A stretch of 64,000 bases of DNA from positions 2,730,581-2,794,580 of the forward strand of contig NZ_FOYW01000001.1 in NCBI RefSeq assembly GCF_900115285.1. Direction: 5' to 3'. The notes under the pieces were generated by a model. It was not told the DNA's origin. It saw only the letters and a list, made by a program, of their open reading frames with translations, and searched no databases. Every line of letters begins with the position of its first letter. Position 1 is the stretch's first letter. Positions 43,179-51,670 of this stretch are shown piece after piece. The DNA is from Marinobacter daqiaonensis. Its GTDB lineage: Bacteria; Pseudomonadota; Gammaproteobacteria; Pseudomonadales; Oleiphilaceae. The translations under genes were made by a program, and so were the position numbers.

Positions 43179-43936
43179 GGGGTTCTCCCGAGGAAATCGG
43201 CCATGCCGAGATCGGCTTCATCGGTCGTTATCTGTTCCAGGAATTCCCGGTACTCCCGTTCCAGGGCGCCGGCAACGTGCCCGGGGTCGGGGCGTGTCAG
43301 TCTCAGGGTGCGCCGGACACTGCCGGGTTTGCGCGCCCGGATCTGGTTGGCGATGGTGAGTGCCCTGTCCAGTTCCTCGCCGGCATCGGCCGGATACTGG
43401 GCAAGCCCGCAGCCCAGGGCTTCGTCCTGGTTCATGGTCCTGTTGGTGAGCTGAATCTCAAGCGCCCGGGCCCTGCCAATCCGTTCCGGCAGCAGCGCGG
43501 TCCAGCCGCCGTCGGGGCTGTATCCCACAACCGTATACCAGGGGGCAAAGCTGGCTTGCGGCCCAGCGACCACGATATCGCTGGCCAGGATCAACCCCAG
43601 GGAGCCGCCCGTTACCATGCCGTGGACCGCGACCACCGTGGGCACCGGAAGGGTGAGCAGGTCGAGGATGGCCCGATTGAGTTCCCCCACCACCTCGGCG
43701 CCATAACGGGCCCGGAATTCCCTGGCAATGTCATGGAAACCCGCCACATCGCCGCCCGTGGAAAACGATTTGCCGGCGGAATCGATGACCAGGGCCCCGG
43801 GCCGATCCTGCCCGCATTGGGCCAGCGCCCGCCGTAGATCCCGTAACAGCTCCGGCACCAGCGCGTTGTGGCGCTCGGGACGGTTCAGGGTAAGCCGGGC
43901 GATACCGGCCTCCAGCCGGTACAGAACCTGTGTCAT
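43175..43936 (-). CDS. Enoyl-CoA hydratase/isomerase
   Basis: Crotonase-fold protein of 253 residues: GKSFSTGGDVAGFHDI and HGMVTGGSLGLILASD form the oxyanion hole. WYTVVGYSPDGGWTALLPER has Asp at the position of the second catalytic Glu. It overlaps both neighbours by four bases (TetR upstream, ligase downstream). Hydration, isomerisation or C-C cleavage cannot be separated from sequence. Confidence 0.9.
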   Translation of the reverse strand: MTQVLYRLEAGIARLTLNRPERHNALVPELLRDLRRALAQCGQDRPGALVIDSAGKSFSTGGDVAGFHDIAREFRARYGAEVVGELNRAILDLLTLPVPTVVAVHGMVTGGSLGLILASDIVVAGPQASFAPWYTVVGYSPDGGWTALLPERIGRARALEIQLTNRTMNQDEALGCGLAQYPADAGEELDRALTIANQIRARKPGSVRRTLRLTRPDPGHVAGALEREYREFLEQITTDEADLGMADFLGRTP

Positions 43937-44577
43937 CCCTTGTCTCTCCCGTTCAGCGCAAGGCCGTTCTGGAACAGGTCCGCCATGGTTTCAACAATGG
44001 GATCGAAGGCCCCTTCTCCCTCTTTGGCCCGCTGGTCCCAGAGGGCGTATTTGAGCCCGAGGAAGTGGGAAAGCCCCATCAGGGCCCAGGCCCGGTGGTG
44101 GTTGTTGCCGGGACGGATCTCCCCTTTGCGGGAGGCGGCATCGAGCATGTCAGCATAGCCCCGGGCAAAGGTTTCGTAGTATTCCCGGTAGATGGTTTCG
44201 TCAACGAACTGCGCCTCCTGCAGTACACGGTACAGGGAGGGGTGGTCCGCCAGATACTGCAGGAAGGCCCGCAGCCCCCTCTCCTCCGCCTCAAGGCGGT
44301 CACTGCTGCCAAGAATTTCCGCTGCCAGGTGGGCGCGGAGCTTGTGACCCAGATCCATCACCAACTCCCGCAGAATCTCCTCCTTGCTGGCGAAGTAGGT
44401 GTAGAAGGTGCCCTGGGCGACACCGGCTGTGCGGGTGATGTCGGTCACTCCCGCCCGGTGGTATCCCAGGGAGCCGAAGGTCTCTTCGGCGGCCTTCAGG
44501 ATCCTGGCCCGGGTGCGGGCACCGCGGGCGGTCTTGGGGGCGCCCGGGGACTGCGGGGCCTGTGTCGTTGTGGTCAT
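43933..44577 (-). CDS. TetR-family transcriptional regulator
   Basis: Repressor of 214 residues. HTH at about residues 22-72 (GVTDITRTAGVAQGTFYTYF, then ASKEEILRELV), preceded by an Ala/Pro/Thr-rich arm; the ligand domain is of unassigned type. First gene of the operon TetR - crotonase - ligase - MaoC - MaoC-like - hydrolase, with four-base overlaps at three of the junctions. Two copies of TGAATCGGTYGTCA in the divergent region (44678, 44830) are its probable binding sites and would link the operon to the Liv importer (inference). Confidence 0.9.
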   Translation of the reverse strand: MTTTTQAPQSPGAPKTARGARTRARILKAAEETFGSLGYHRAGVTDITRTAGVAQGTFYTYFASKEEILRELVMDLGHKLRAHLAAEILGSSDRLEAEERGLRAFLQYLADHPSLYRVLQEAQFVDETIYREYYETFARGYADMLDAASRKGEIRPGNNHHRAWALMGLSHFLGLKYALWDQRAKEGEGAFDPIVETMADLFQNGLALNGRDKG

Positions 44578-44677
44578 CAGCCTGGTCCTTTTGCTCAGTC
44601 AGGTGACAGAGCGCAATCCGGTCCCCGTCTCACGGGGAGTGGTTTGACACTGTGGGAGCCGTTATCATCCCGAAACA

Positions 44678-44692
44678 TGAATCGGTCGTCAA
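44678..44692. promoter_or_regulatory. Putative TetR site 1, TGAATCGGTCGTCA
   Basis: TGAATCGGTCGTCAA lies 101 bases upstream of the TetR start (44577). A second copy in the same orientation lies 152 bases further on at 44830. Confidence 0.5.
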
Positions 44693-44829
44693 CTAATCTA
44701 GGAAGCTCCGGCAGCGATGTCAAGTTGACAAAGCCTCTGACAGAGCCTGGGTCAGGAGGTGCTCAAGGTTTTTCTATCGTTAGCCCGTCTTCGATAGTCA
44801 AAAAAATTCTCTTTATTCTTGATAAAACC

Positions 44830-44843
44830 TGAATCGGTTGTCA
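44830..44843. promoter_or_regulatory. Putative TetR site 2, TGAATCGGTTGTCA
   Basis: TGAATCGGTTGTCA is a direct repeat of the site at 44678 with one change, 103 bases upstream of the receptor gene at 44947. It probably controls the importer operon. Confidence 0.5.
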
Positions 44844-44946
44844 TATTTAATGGCGAGCATCACTGACGGGTAAGCCGGTGCGCATGACAGGTGCCGGAGC
44901 CCGATAACAATGAACAGACCCGACAACAAGAAAAGGGGATCGTTGT

Positions 44947-46149
44947 ATGAAGCGCTTTTTACTTGCCACTGCCATTTCCATGGCCGCGTTTTCCGCCCAG
45001 GCGGAAGACACCATCCGGATTGCTCATGTCACCGCCTTCACCGGCGCGCTGGCACCTTACGCCGAGCAGCTTGATATCGGTCTGAACATGGGTTTCGAGT
45101 ACGCCACCGGCGGTTCGATGGAAATCGAGGGACGTCCGCTGCTGATTTCCCGCAAGGACACCCAACTGGACCCGGCCCGTGCCCGGGCACTGGTTGAAGA
45201 AGCCTATGGTGAGGACGACGCCCACATCGTGATCGGACCGGTGTCATCCGGTGTGGCCCTGGCCACCCTGCCACTGGCGGAAGAATACGAGCGCATCATC
45301 ATGCCCGAGGGTGTGGCCGATGCGATCACCGGTGCTGACTGGAACCGCTACGTGGTCCGGGTCGGCCGTAACTCATCCCAGGACGCGGTTTCCAACGCGG
45401 TCGCTATCGGCGGGGAAGGAGTCTGTGTTTCCACCATCGCCCAGGACTACGCCTTTGGCCGTGACGGTGTCTCCGCCTATAAGGAAGCGATGGAAAAGGA
45501 GGGTGGCAAAATTGTCCATGAGGAATACCTGCCCACGGACGCCACGGACTTTACCGCTGCCGCCCAGCGTCTGTTTGACTCCCTGAAGGACCGTACTGAT
45601 TGCGAAGAAAAATACATCTTCGGTATCTGGGCGGGTTCATCCAACCCCCTCGGCCGGATCCAGGATCTGGACCCGGGCCGTTTCGGTATCAAACTGGCCA
45701 CTGGCGGCAACATCCTCGCAGCCCTGGTGGGCTATGCCGACTTCCCGGGCATGCAGGGCGCTACCTACTACTACTACGAGTCGCCCGAAAACGCGATCAA
45801 CGACTGGTTGGTCAAGGAGCATTTCGAGCGTCATAACGCGGCACCGGACTTCTTCACCGCCCAGGGTTTCGCCCAGGCGATGGCGATCACCGAGGCAATC
45901 CGCAAGTCAGGCGGCTCCACTGACACCGAAGACCTGATCACCGCCTTCAAGGGCCTGGTATTCGATACCCCCAAGGGTGAGATGGAAATCCGTGCCGAGG
46001 ACCATCAGGCGATGCAGGACATGTATCACTTCGAAATTGAAGTGGAAGAACGTGACGACTGGTTTGCCGGCCGTACCGTGACCGCTGGTGTGCCGAAGCT
46101 GATCCGTGTTATCGACCGCAGCGAGATGGATATTCCGGTTCGCAACTGA
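44947..46149 (+). CDS. Liv-type ABC transporter substrate-binding protein
   Basis: Periplasmic receptor of the LivK/type 1 family, 400 residues. Signal peptide with likely cleavage after SAQA (residue 19). Periplasmic-binding features include IAHVTAFTGALAPYAEQ, IVIGPVSSGVALATLPLAEE and TIAQDYAFGRDG. ATYYYYESPE is an aromatic-rich segment near the ligand cleft. Although the family is named for branched-chain amino acids, many members bind aromatic or aliphatic acids, which suits the acyl-CoA context. A GC-rich hairpin follows. Confidence 0.92.
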   Translation: MKRFLLATAISMAAFSAQAEDTIRIAHVTAFTGALAPYAEQLDIGLNMGFEYATGGSMEIEGRPLLISRKDTQLDPARARALVEEAYGEDDAHIVIGPVSSGVALATLPLAEEYERIIMPEGVADAITGADWNRYVVRVGRNSSQDAVSNAVAIGGEGVCVSTIAQDYAFGRDGVSAYKEAMEKEGGKIVHEEYLPTDATDFTAAAQRLFDSLKDRTDCEEKYIFGIWAGSSNPLGRIQDLDPGRFGIKLATGGNILAALVGYADFPGMQGATYYYYESPENAINDWLVKEHFERHNAAPDFFTAQGFAQAMAITEAIRKSGGSTDTEDLITAFKGLVFDTPKGEMEIRAEDHQAMQDMYHFEIEVEERDDWFAGRTVTAGVPKLIRVIDRSEMDIPVRN

Positions 46150-46155
46150 TGAGCG

Positions 46156-46209
46156 GCCCGGGCGGCAACGCCCGGGCATGAAGAACTCAGGCCCCGGTCA
46201 GTAACGGGG
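46156..46209 (+). other. Hairpins between the receptor and ATPase genes
   Basis: GCCCGGGC (46156-46163) pairs with GCCCGGGC (46170-46177), and CCCCG (46192-46196) with CGGGG (46205-46209). No T-run. The hairpins may protect the receptor mRNA or partly stop transcription, giving more receptor than membrane parts. Confidence 0.55.
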
Positions 46210-46244
46210 TCTGAACGAGTTAGTGCAGATAGCCGGAGTTGTTC

Positions 46245-47033
46245 ATGTCATCCCAGCAAGCGGTTCTCGAAACCCGCGATCTGACCATCAACTTTGGTGG
46301 CCACGTGGCGGTCAACCGGGTCTCCTGCCAGTTTCACAAGGGAACCCTCACCTCCATCGTCGGGCCCAATGGCGCCGGCAAGACCACCTGGTTCAACCTG
46401 ATTTCAGGGCAGTTGAAAGCCAGCGCAGGCCAGGTCCTGCTCAACGGCGAGGACATTACCGGCCTCAGTGCCGCCAAGCGGGCCGACAAGGGCCTGGGTC
46501 GCGCGTTTCAGCTGACCAACCTGTTTCCAAACCTGACGGCCCTGGAGAACGTGCGCCTGGCCGTGGCATCGCGCCACAGCATCGGTCACATCTTCTGGCA
46601 GATGGCCAGCAGCCGTCGGGACCTGGCCGACCAGGCCATGGAATACCTTGCCCAGGTCAACCTGGCGGGCCGCGCCGACTACCTGGTCTCCGGCCTGCCC
46701 CATGGCGACCAGCGTAAGCTGGAAGTGGCCCTTATGCTGGCCCTGGAGCCGGAAGTCTTCATGTTTGACGAGCCCACGGCCGGAATGAGCGTGGACGAAG
46801 TGCCGGTGATCCTGGACCTGATCGCCGATATCAAGAACAGGCAGAACAAGGTTGTGCTCCTGGTGGAGCACAAGATGGATGTGGTCCGCTCACTCTCCGA
46901 CCGGATCGTCGTGCTTCACAATGGCGAGCTGGTGGCGGATGGGAAACCGGCGGAAGTGATTGCTTCCCCCGTGGTTCAGGAAGCCTACCTGGGTGCCTCC
47001 CCGGAAACCGAAGCGGAGGTGGCCCATGGCTGA
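46245..47033 (+). CDS. livG: Liv-type ABC transporter ATP-binding protein (LivG)
   Basis: ATPase of 262 residues. Walker A GPNGAGKTTWFNLI, Q-loop region AFQLTNLFPNLTALENV, signature-like SGLPHGDQRKLEVALML, Walker B FMFDEPTAGMS, and switch His in VEHKMDVV. The C-terminal tail is that of LivG. The ATG at 46245 follows GGAG; a TTG two codons earlier is in frame. It overlaps LivF by eight bases. Energises import of the acid bound by the receptor at 44947. Confidence 0.93.
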   Translation: MSSQQAVLETRDLTINFGGHVAVNRVSCQFHKGTLTSIVGPNGAGKTTWFNLISGQLKASAGQVLLNGEDITGLSAAKRADKGLGRAFQLTNLFPNLTALENVRLAVASRHSIGHIFWQMASSRRDLADQAMEYLAQVNLAGRADYLVSGLPHGDQRKLEVALMLALEPEVFMFDEPTAGMSVDEVPVILDLIADIKNRQNKVVLLVEHKMDVVRSLSDRIVVLHNGELVADGKPAEVIASPVVQEAYLGASPETEAEVAHG

Positions 47034-47751
47034 GCCGATTCTCACCCTGTCAGGCGTCAAGGCTGATATCGAGCAGTATCATATCCTCCACGGTGTCGAC
47101 CTGGTTGTGCCCCGTGGCGAACTGACGGTGCTTCTCGGCCGCAACGGCGCCGGCAAGAGCACCTCCCTGCGAACCATCATGGGCCTGACTAACCTTACCG
47201 GTGGCTCCATAACCTACCAGGGCCAGGACATCAGCCGCTGGCCAACACCAAAGATCGCCCGGGCCGGTATCGCCTTTGTACCGGAAAGCATGGGGATCTT
47301 CGGTCTGCTGACAGTTCGGGAAAACCTTGTCCTGGCTGCCGTCAGCGGTCCCATGGATGAAGCCCGTCTTCAGTGGATCTTCGATCTGTTCCCGCCCCTG
47401 AAGAAGTTCTGGGACAAGCCCGCCGGAACCCTCTCCGGTGGTCAGAAGCAGATGCTGGCCATCGCCCGGGCGGTGATTGAGCCCCGGGATCTGCTGCTGG
47501 TGGACGAGCCAACGAAGGGTCTCGCTCCGGCGATTATCAATGACCTGGCGGATGCCTTCGAACAGCTCAAGGAGCAGCAGGTCAGCATCCTGCTGGTGGA
47601 GCAGAACTTCAATTTCTCCCGTCGGCTCGGCCAGTCCGTTGCCGTCATGAACGATGGCGCCGTGGTGCACTCGGGCACCATGGCGGAACTCTCGGAAAAC
47701 GAGGAACTCCAGCAGGAGCTGCTAGGACTTGGACTGGGAGCGCACCAATGA
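47026..47751 (+). CDS. livF: Liv-type ABC transporter ATP-binding protein (LivF)
   Basis: ATPase of 241 residues. Walker A GRNGAGKSTSLRTIMG, VPESMGIFGLLTVRENL, signature LSGGQKQMLAIARAV, Walker B LLLVDEPTKGLAP, and VEQNFNFSRRLG. The ATG at 47026 lies inside the end of livG and the stop overlaps the livH start by four bases, so these genes are translationally coupled. Forms the ATPase heterodimer with LivG. Confidence 0.93.
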   Translation: MAEPILTLSGVKADIEQYHILHGVDLVVPRGELTVLLGRNGAGKSTSLRTIMGLTNLTGGSITYQGQDISRWPTPKIARAGIAFVPESMGIFGLLTVRENLVLAAVSGPMDEARLQWIFDLFPPLKKFWDKPAGTLSGGQKQMLAIARAVIEPRDLLLVDEPTKGLAPAIINDLADAFEQLKEQQVSILLVEQNFNFSRRLGQSVAVMNDGAVVHSGTMAELSENEELQQELLGLGLGAHQ

Positions 47752-48833
47752 ATAAAGAGACTACTGCCATGCCGATGTCGGATCCGATTCAGGAGGCTCC
47801 CCGGCAACGCCGCAGCCCCCGGGTGTGGCTCAGTGACTTTCAGGAGAACCAGGCCCATCTTTTCCTGTTGGCGGCCATGCTCATTTTGTCCCTGGCGGTC
47901 ATTGATTTCGGCACCTGGCTGGTACTGACCATCAGTGGCATTGCCATGGGGGGGATGCTCTTCCTGATGGCGTCGGGCATGACCCTGACCTTTGGGCTGA
48001 TGAGTGTTCTGAACCTGGCCCATGGCGCCTTCATCTCTCTCGGCGCCTTCGCCGGCGGCACCGTCCTGGCGTTCTGGCTGGACGGCTTCGCCGGTGCTCC
48101 CGGCCTGATGAGCAACCTGGTGGCCATCATTCCGGCCCTGCTGTTCGCCGCCTTCGTGGCGGGTATCGTGGGGCTGGTGTTCGAGAAGCTGGTGATCAAG
48201 CCGGTGTACGGAGACCACCTCAAGCAGATTCTGGTCACCGTGGGTGGCTCCATCATCCTGATGCAGCTGATCGAGGTGATCTGGGGCCCCAACGAAATTC
48301 CCGTAACCCGGCCGGAGTCCCTGAGTGGCGCCCTGATGCTGCCGGAATCACTGCCCGTGATCGGCGGCATCGTGCTGGAGAAATTCCGGTTGCTGGCGGT
48401 GGTACTGGGGCTGGCCATATATGCGGCCATGCTGTGGGTCATCGACCGTACCCGCATCGGCATCCTGATTCGCGCCGGCGTTGAGAGCCGGGAAATGGTG
48501 GAGATCCAGGGTTACCGCATCCACCTGCTGTTCCTCGGGGTCTTCATTGCCGGCTCGGCTCTGGCGGGCCTGGGTGGTGTCATGTGGGGAATGTACAAGG
48601 AAATCCTGACGCCTCATATGGGCGACGAGATGATGATCTCCGTCATCGTGGTCATCATCCTCGGTGGCCTGGGCTCCATCCGTGGCTGTTTCTACGGGGC
48701 CCTGCTGGTGGGCCTGATCAATCTCTACATCGGTTTCGTTGAACCCCGCCTGGCGGCGGTGGCGACGGTCGGGCTGATGGTGGGTGTACTCATGTGGCGG
48801 CCCCAGGGGCTGATCCCGGTTATCAAGGTGTAG
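47748..48833 (+). CDS. livH: Liv-type ABC transporter permease (LivH)
   Basis: Inner-membrane permease of 361 residues, longer than usual because of a charged N-terminal extension of about 40 residues before the first membrane segment. Eight or so hydrophobic segments; MSVLNLAHGAFISLGAFAG is the LivH hallmark, and GVESREMVEIQGYR is the coupling loop. The ATG overlaps the livF stop; an ATG seven codons later (47769) is the alternative. Confidence 0.92.
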   Translation: MNKETTAMPMSDPIQEAPRQRRSPRVWLSDFQENQAHLFLLAAMLILSLAVIDFGTWLVLTISGIAMGGMLFLMASGMTLTFGLMSVLNLAHGAFISLGAFAGGTVLAFWLDGFAGAPGLMSNLVAIIPALLFAAFVAGIVGLVFEKLVIKPVYGDHLKQILVTVGGSIILMQLIEVIWGPNEIPVTRPESLSGALMLPESLPVIGGIVLEKFRLLAVVLGLAIYAAMLWVIDRTRIGILIRAGVESREMVEIQGYRIHLLFLGVFIAGSALAGLGGVMWGMYKEILTPHMGDEMMISVIVVIILGGLGSIRGCFYGALLVGLINLYIGFVEPRLAAVATVGLMVGVLMWRPQGLIPVIKV

Positions 48834-48845
48834 AGGGAGGCAATC

Positions 48846-50051
48846 ATGTTGAATCGAATCCTGTCGGGGGATTATCCCCGCAGCAAGCCGCTGACTGCGC
48901 TGCTCCTGATTATCGTGGTCAGTCTGTTACTCGGCCCCTTCCTGTTTGACGGTATCCGGGCATTCACCACCCTGGGCATGATCTGTGTCTTTATCATGGT
49001 GGTCGCCGCCTATGACCTGATGCTGGGCTATACCCACATTGTGTCTTTCGCCCACACCATGTTCTTTGGCATCGGCGCCTATGGCGTTGCCATGGCCACG
49101 AGCAATATCGGTAGTACCTTTCCTGCTGTACTGATCGGTATTACCGGCGCGCTGGCCCTCAGCTTCGTGCTGTCCCTCCTTCTGGGCTTGTTGTCGCTGC
49201 GGGTGAAGGCCATATTCTTCGCCCTGGTGACCCTGGCGGTGGCCTTTGCCTTCCTGAGTCTGGTGACCCAGCTGTACGTCATCACCGGCGGCGAGGATGG
49301 CATGCGGGTGCGGGTGCCCCGGGAACTCGGGCCAGCCTTCCGGCCTCTCGATGGCACCCTGCCGGGCATTGACGTGCCTACACTTTTGAAGGGTCTGCTG
49401 ACCCAGCCCTGGAACCTTGGGCAGGTGTGGCAGGATTCACTGTTCGAGCTTCGGCTCAGCGGTCGGAACGTCATGTACTACGCGCTGCTGGCGGTCTCCG
49501 CCGGGGTCTTCCTGTTCCTGCTGCGACTGGTCAACTCGCCGTTCGGCCGGGTACTTCAGGCCATCCGTGAGAACGAGTTCCGGGCTGAGGCCCTGGGCTA
49601 CCGGACCGTGGTCTACCGCACTGCGGTTGTCATCCTGGCCGCCCTGGTGGCCACCCTCGCCGGCGCTGCCTTTGCCCTGATCAACCGTTACGTGAATCCG
49701 GAGAATACCCTTAACTTCGAGCTGATGGTGTTCATCCTCCTGATGTGCGTGATTGGTGGCATGGGCACGCTCTACGGCGCCATTGTCGGCAGCACGCTCT
49801 TCATCCTGGCCCAGACCTACCTGCAGGATCTCCTCAAGTGGGTCGGCCAGTACACGGACGGCATTCCCCTGGTGGAGAACCTGCTCGGTCCGGGCCACTG
49901 GCTACTCTGGTTCGGGCTGCTGTTCGTGCTGAGCGTATACTTCTTCCCGGCAGGCGTGGTCGGCCAGTTGAGGATATGGTCGATGCGCCGGCGGAGCAGG
50001 GATCAGCAACCACCGGACGGACCCGAGGCGGAGCCTCTGCCGCAGACATAG
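48846..50051 (+). CDS. livM: Liv-type ABC transporter permease (LivM)
   Basis: Inner-membrane permease of 401 residues with about nine hydrophobic segments. GYTHIVSFAHTMFFGIGAYG and LQAIRENEFRAEALGYR are LivM features. It starts 12 bases after livH with GGGAGG upstream. The soluble C-terminal tail (MRRRSRDQQPP) is short and charged. With LivH it forms the membrane channel of the importer. Confidence 0.92.
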   Translation: MLNRILSGDYPRSKPLTALLLIIVVSLLLGPFLFDGIRAFTTLGMICVFIMVVAAYDLMLGYTHIVSFAHTMFFGIGAYGVAMATSNIGSTFPAVLIGITGALALSFVLSLLLGLLSLRVKAIFFALVTLAVAFAFLSLVTQLYVITGGEDGMRVRVPRELGPAFRPLDGTLPGIDVPTLLKGLLTQPWNLGQVWQDSLFELRLSGRNVMYYALLAVSAGVFLFLLRLVNSPFGRVLQAIRENEFRAEALGYRTVVYRTAVVILAALVATLAGAAFALINRYVNPENTLNFELMVFILLMCVIGGMGTLYGAIVGSTLFILAQTYLQDLLKWVGQYTDGIPLVENLLGPGHWLLWFGLLFVLSVYFFPAGVVGQLRIWSMRRRSRDQQPPDGPEAEPLPQT

Positions 50052-50061
50052 GGCCAACGGT

Positions 50062-50087
50062 ATCCGGTCCCCGCAAGGGGGCCGGAT
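50062..50087. terminator. Hairpin after livM
   Basis: ATCCGG and CCGGAT outer arms (50062-50067, 50082-50087) enclose CCCC / GGGG with a GCAA loop. No T-run. It is placed between convergent livM and the acyl-CoA dehydrogenase. Confidence 0.6.
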
Positions 50088-50170
50088 TCGATAGTGCCTG
50101 TTCCGCGAGACGTTATTGGTGGATGTGAGCTGGCGAGGGGAGGTGATCCACACCCTGTATCAGTGACTGT

Positions 50171-51382
50171 TCATCCGTTGTTCTGCTTCCAGTCACGCTT
50201 GATTTTCTTGGCCAGGGACCACTTGTGTACCTCCGTGGGCCCGTCGTATACCCGGAAGGCCCTGATTTCCCGAAATACCTGCTCGACAATGGAGTCCTCT
50301 GTCAATCCGCTGCCCCCCATTACCTGAACACAGCGGTCGGCAATTCGCATCAAGGATTCGCTGACGGCAACCTTGGTCATGGAACTTTCCGCTCCACCCT
50401 TCTCACCCCGATCCAGTACGCCGGCACACCAGTCGATCATCAATCGGGACTGTTGCAGGTCGATCAGGTTCTCCGCCAGCATGAAGCCAACGCCCTCGTG
50501 GTCGATCAGCGGCTTGCCGAACGCCATCCGGCGGTTGGCATAGTCAGAGGCGATCTCGTTGGCCCGGATGCAGGCCCCCAGCCAGCGCATGCAGTGGGAC
50601 AGCCGCGCTGGCGCGAGACGTACCTGGGCGTAGTGGAAACCATCACCCGCCGCCCCGAGCATCTGCTCATCCGGTACCCTGAGATCCCTGATCATGACGG
50701 TGGCATGGCCGCCCGGCATGGAGCTGTCGATGGTTCTCGGCACCCGTTCGATGCGGATCGCCGGATCGGGCAGGTCCACCACGAACATGCAGGCGCCTTC
50801 CTGCGCCCTGGCCATGATTATGCCGACACCCGCCCCTTCTGCCCCGGTGATAAAGGCCTTGCGACCGTTAATAACCCATTCGTCACCATCCCTGTGGCAT
50901 TCGGTGAGCATCATGGAGGGATCGGATCCCGCTCCACCCTCGTTGGCCGGCTCGGTCATGAAAAACGCCGACCGTTTTTTTCCCTCCACGATCGGCTGCA
51001 GGAACCGCTCCCTGATCATCGGGCTGCCCATCTTGCCGAGCAGATACATGTTGCCCTCATCCGGCGCCGCCGTGTTGCAGGCCAGCGGGCCGAGCGGGGA
51101 CAGGCCGCTTCTGATCAGGACCAGGGCGGTGCCCCGTTGGCTAAGGTGGCCGCCATCCGCGAATATATGGGGCGTCAGAACGCCTGCTTCCCGGGCTTTC
51201 TGGCGCAGTTCCCGGGTCAGTTCGTCGGTCGGGCAATCGTGATGGTCCCTGCGGGAATCGGTTTCATAAGGTATGACCACATCACGAACAAACCGCTCCA
51301 CCTTTGCCGCTATGTCTTCCGCTTGCTTCCGGTCGGGAAAGCTGTCGTCAATGACCGGACTTGTGGTGCTGTCAGTGTTCAT
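50171..51382 (-). CDS. Acyl-CoA dehydrogenase, ACAD11-like branch
   Basis: Acyl-CoA dehydrogenase of 403 residues, similar in type to the one at 20173: FFMTEPANEGGAGSDPSMML, INGRKAFITGAEGAG, MAFGKPLIDHE, VMGGSGLTED, and YDGPTEVHKWSLAKKI at the C-terminus with Glu one turn after Gly-Pro. Start at MNTDSTTSPV (51382) with GGAG; the longer open frame upstream would cover both operators. Single gene under operator 5, divergent from the reductase at 51671. Confidence 0.9.
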   Translation of the reverse strand: MNTDSTTSPVIDDSFPDRKQAEDIAAKVERFVRDVVIPYETDSRRDHHDCPTDELTRELRQKAREAGVLTPHIFADGGHLSQRGTALVLIRSGLSPLGPLACNTAAPDEGNMYLLGKMGSPMIRERFLQPIVEGKKRSAFFMTEPANEGGAGSDPSMMLTECHRDGDEWVINGRKAFITGAEGAGVGIIMARAQEGACMFVVDLPDPAIRIERVPRTIDSSMPGGHATVMIRDLRVPDEQMLGAAGDGFHYAQVRLAPARLSHCMRWLGACIRANEIASDYANRRMAFGKPLIDHEGVGFMLAENLIDLQQSRLMIDWCAGVLDRGEKGGAESSMTKVAVSESLMRIADRCVQVMGGSGLTEDSIVEQVFREIRAFRVYDGPTEVHKWSLAKKIKRDWKQNNG

Positions 51383-51486
51383 CTGAATCTCCGCTGATTG
51401 TTCAGGGCGGGAACCCGGGCCAGGTGCAGCCAGGCATATCCCCCGTGGGTATGCACCGATTGTGGCGTTGCCGGATAGCCCCACCA

Positions 51487-51502
51487 TCGTCGTAATGGAC
51501 GA
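51487..51502. promoter_or_regulatory. TCGTC-N6-GACGA operator 5
   Basis: TCGTCGTAATGGACGA lies 104 bases upstream of the acyl-CoA dehydrogenase start (51382) and 105 bases from operator 6. Confidence 0.75.
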
Positions 51503-51591
51503 ATTACCGATGCCGACACCATGCAATACGGTAAACCGGTGCCACTGTCGGGCCATCGGGGTCCGCCCTGATTCTTCTGCCTCGCAAGGAC

Positions 51592-51607
51592 TCGTCGTAA
51601 CAGACGA
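51592..51607. promoter_or_regulatory. TCGTC-N6-GACGA operator 6
   Basis: TCGTCGTAACAGACGA lies 63 bases upstream of the reductase start at 51671, a fitting distance for an activator site. Confidence 0.75.
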
Positions 51608-51670
51608 TTCCCGCCACGCTGCCTTAAGGCACACTGTTTACATCAGCAACGATAATAAGGAAGCCCGACC

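Larger units (their letters stand above)
44578..44946. other. Divergent control region of the TetR operon and the Liv importer
   Basis: The 369 bases hold no gene I can support. They contain two TGAATCGGTYGTCA copies, a small hairpin CCCCGTCTCACGGGG (44623-44637), and CTATCG ... CGATAG (44774-44797) flanked by T and A runs. The A/T-rich part from about 44770 to 44860 is unlike the rest and probably contains the importer promoter. Confidence 0.7.

Noticed and set aside
44947..50051. Branched-chain amino acid importer in the strict sense
   Set aside because: The family is Liv-type, but the divergent operon encodes acid activation and hydration rather than transamination; the ligand is left open.
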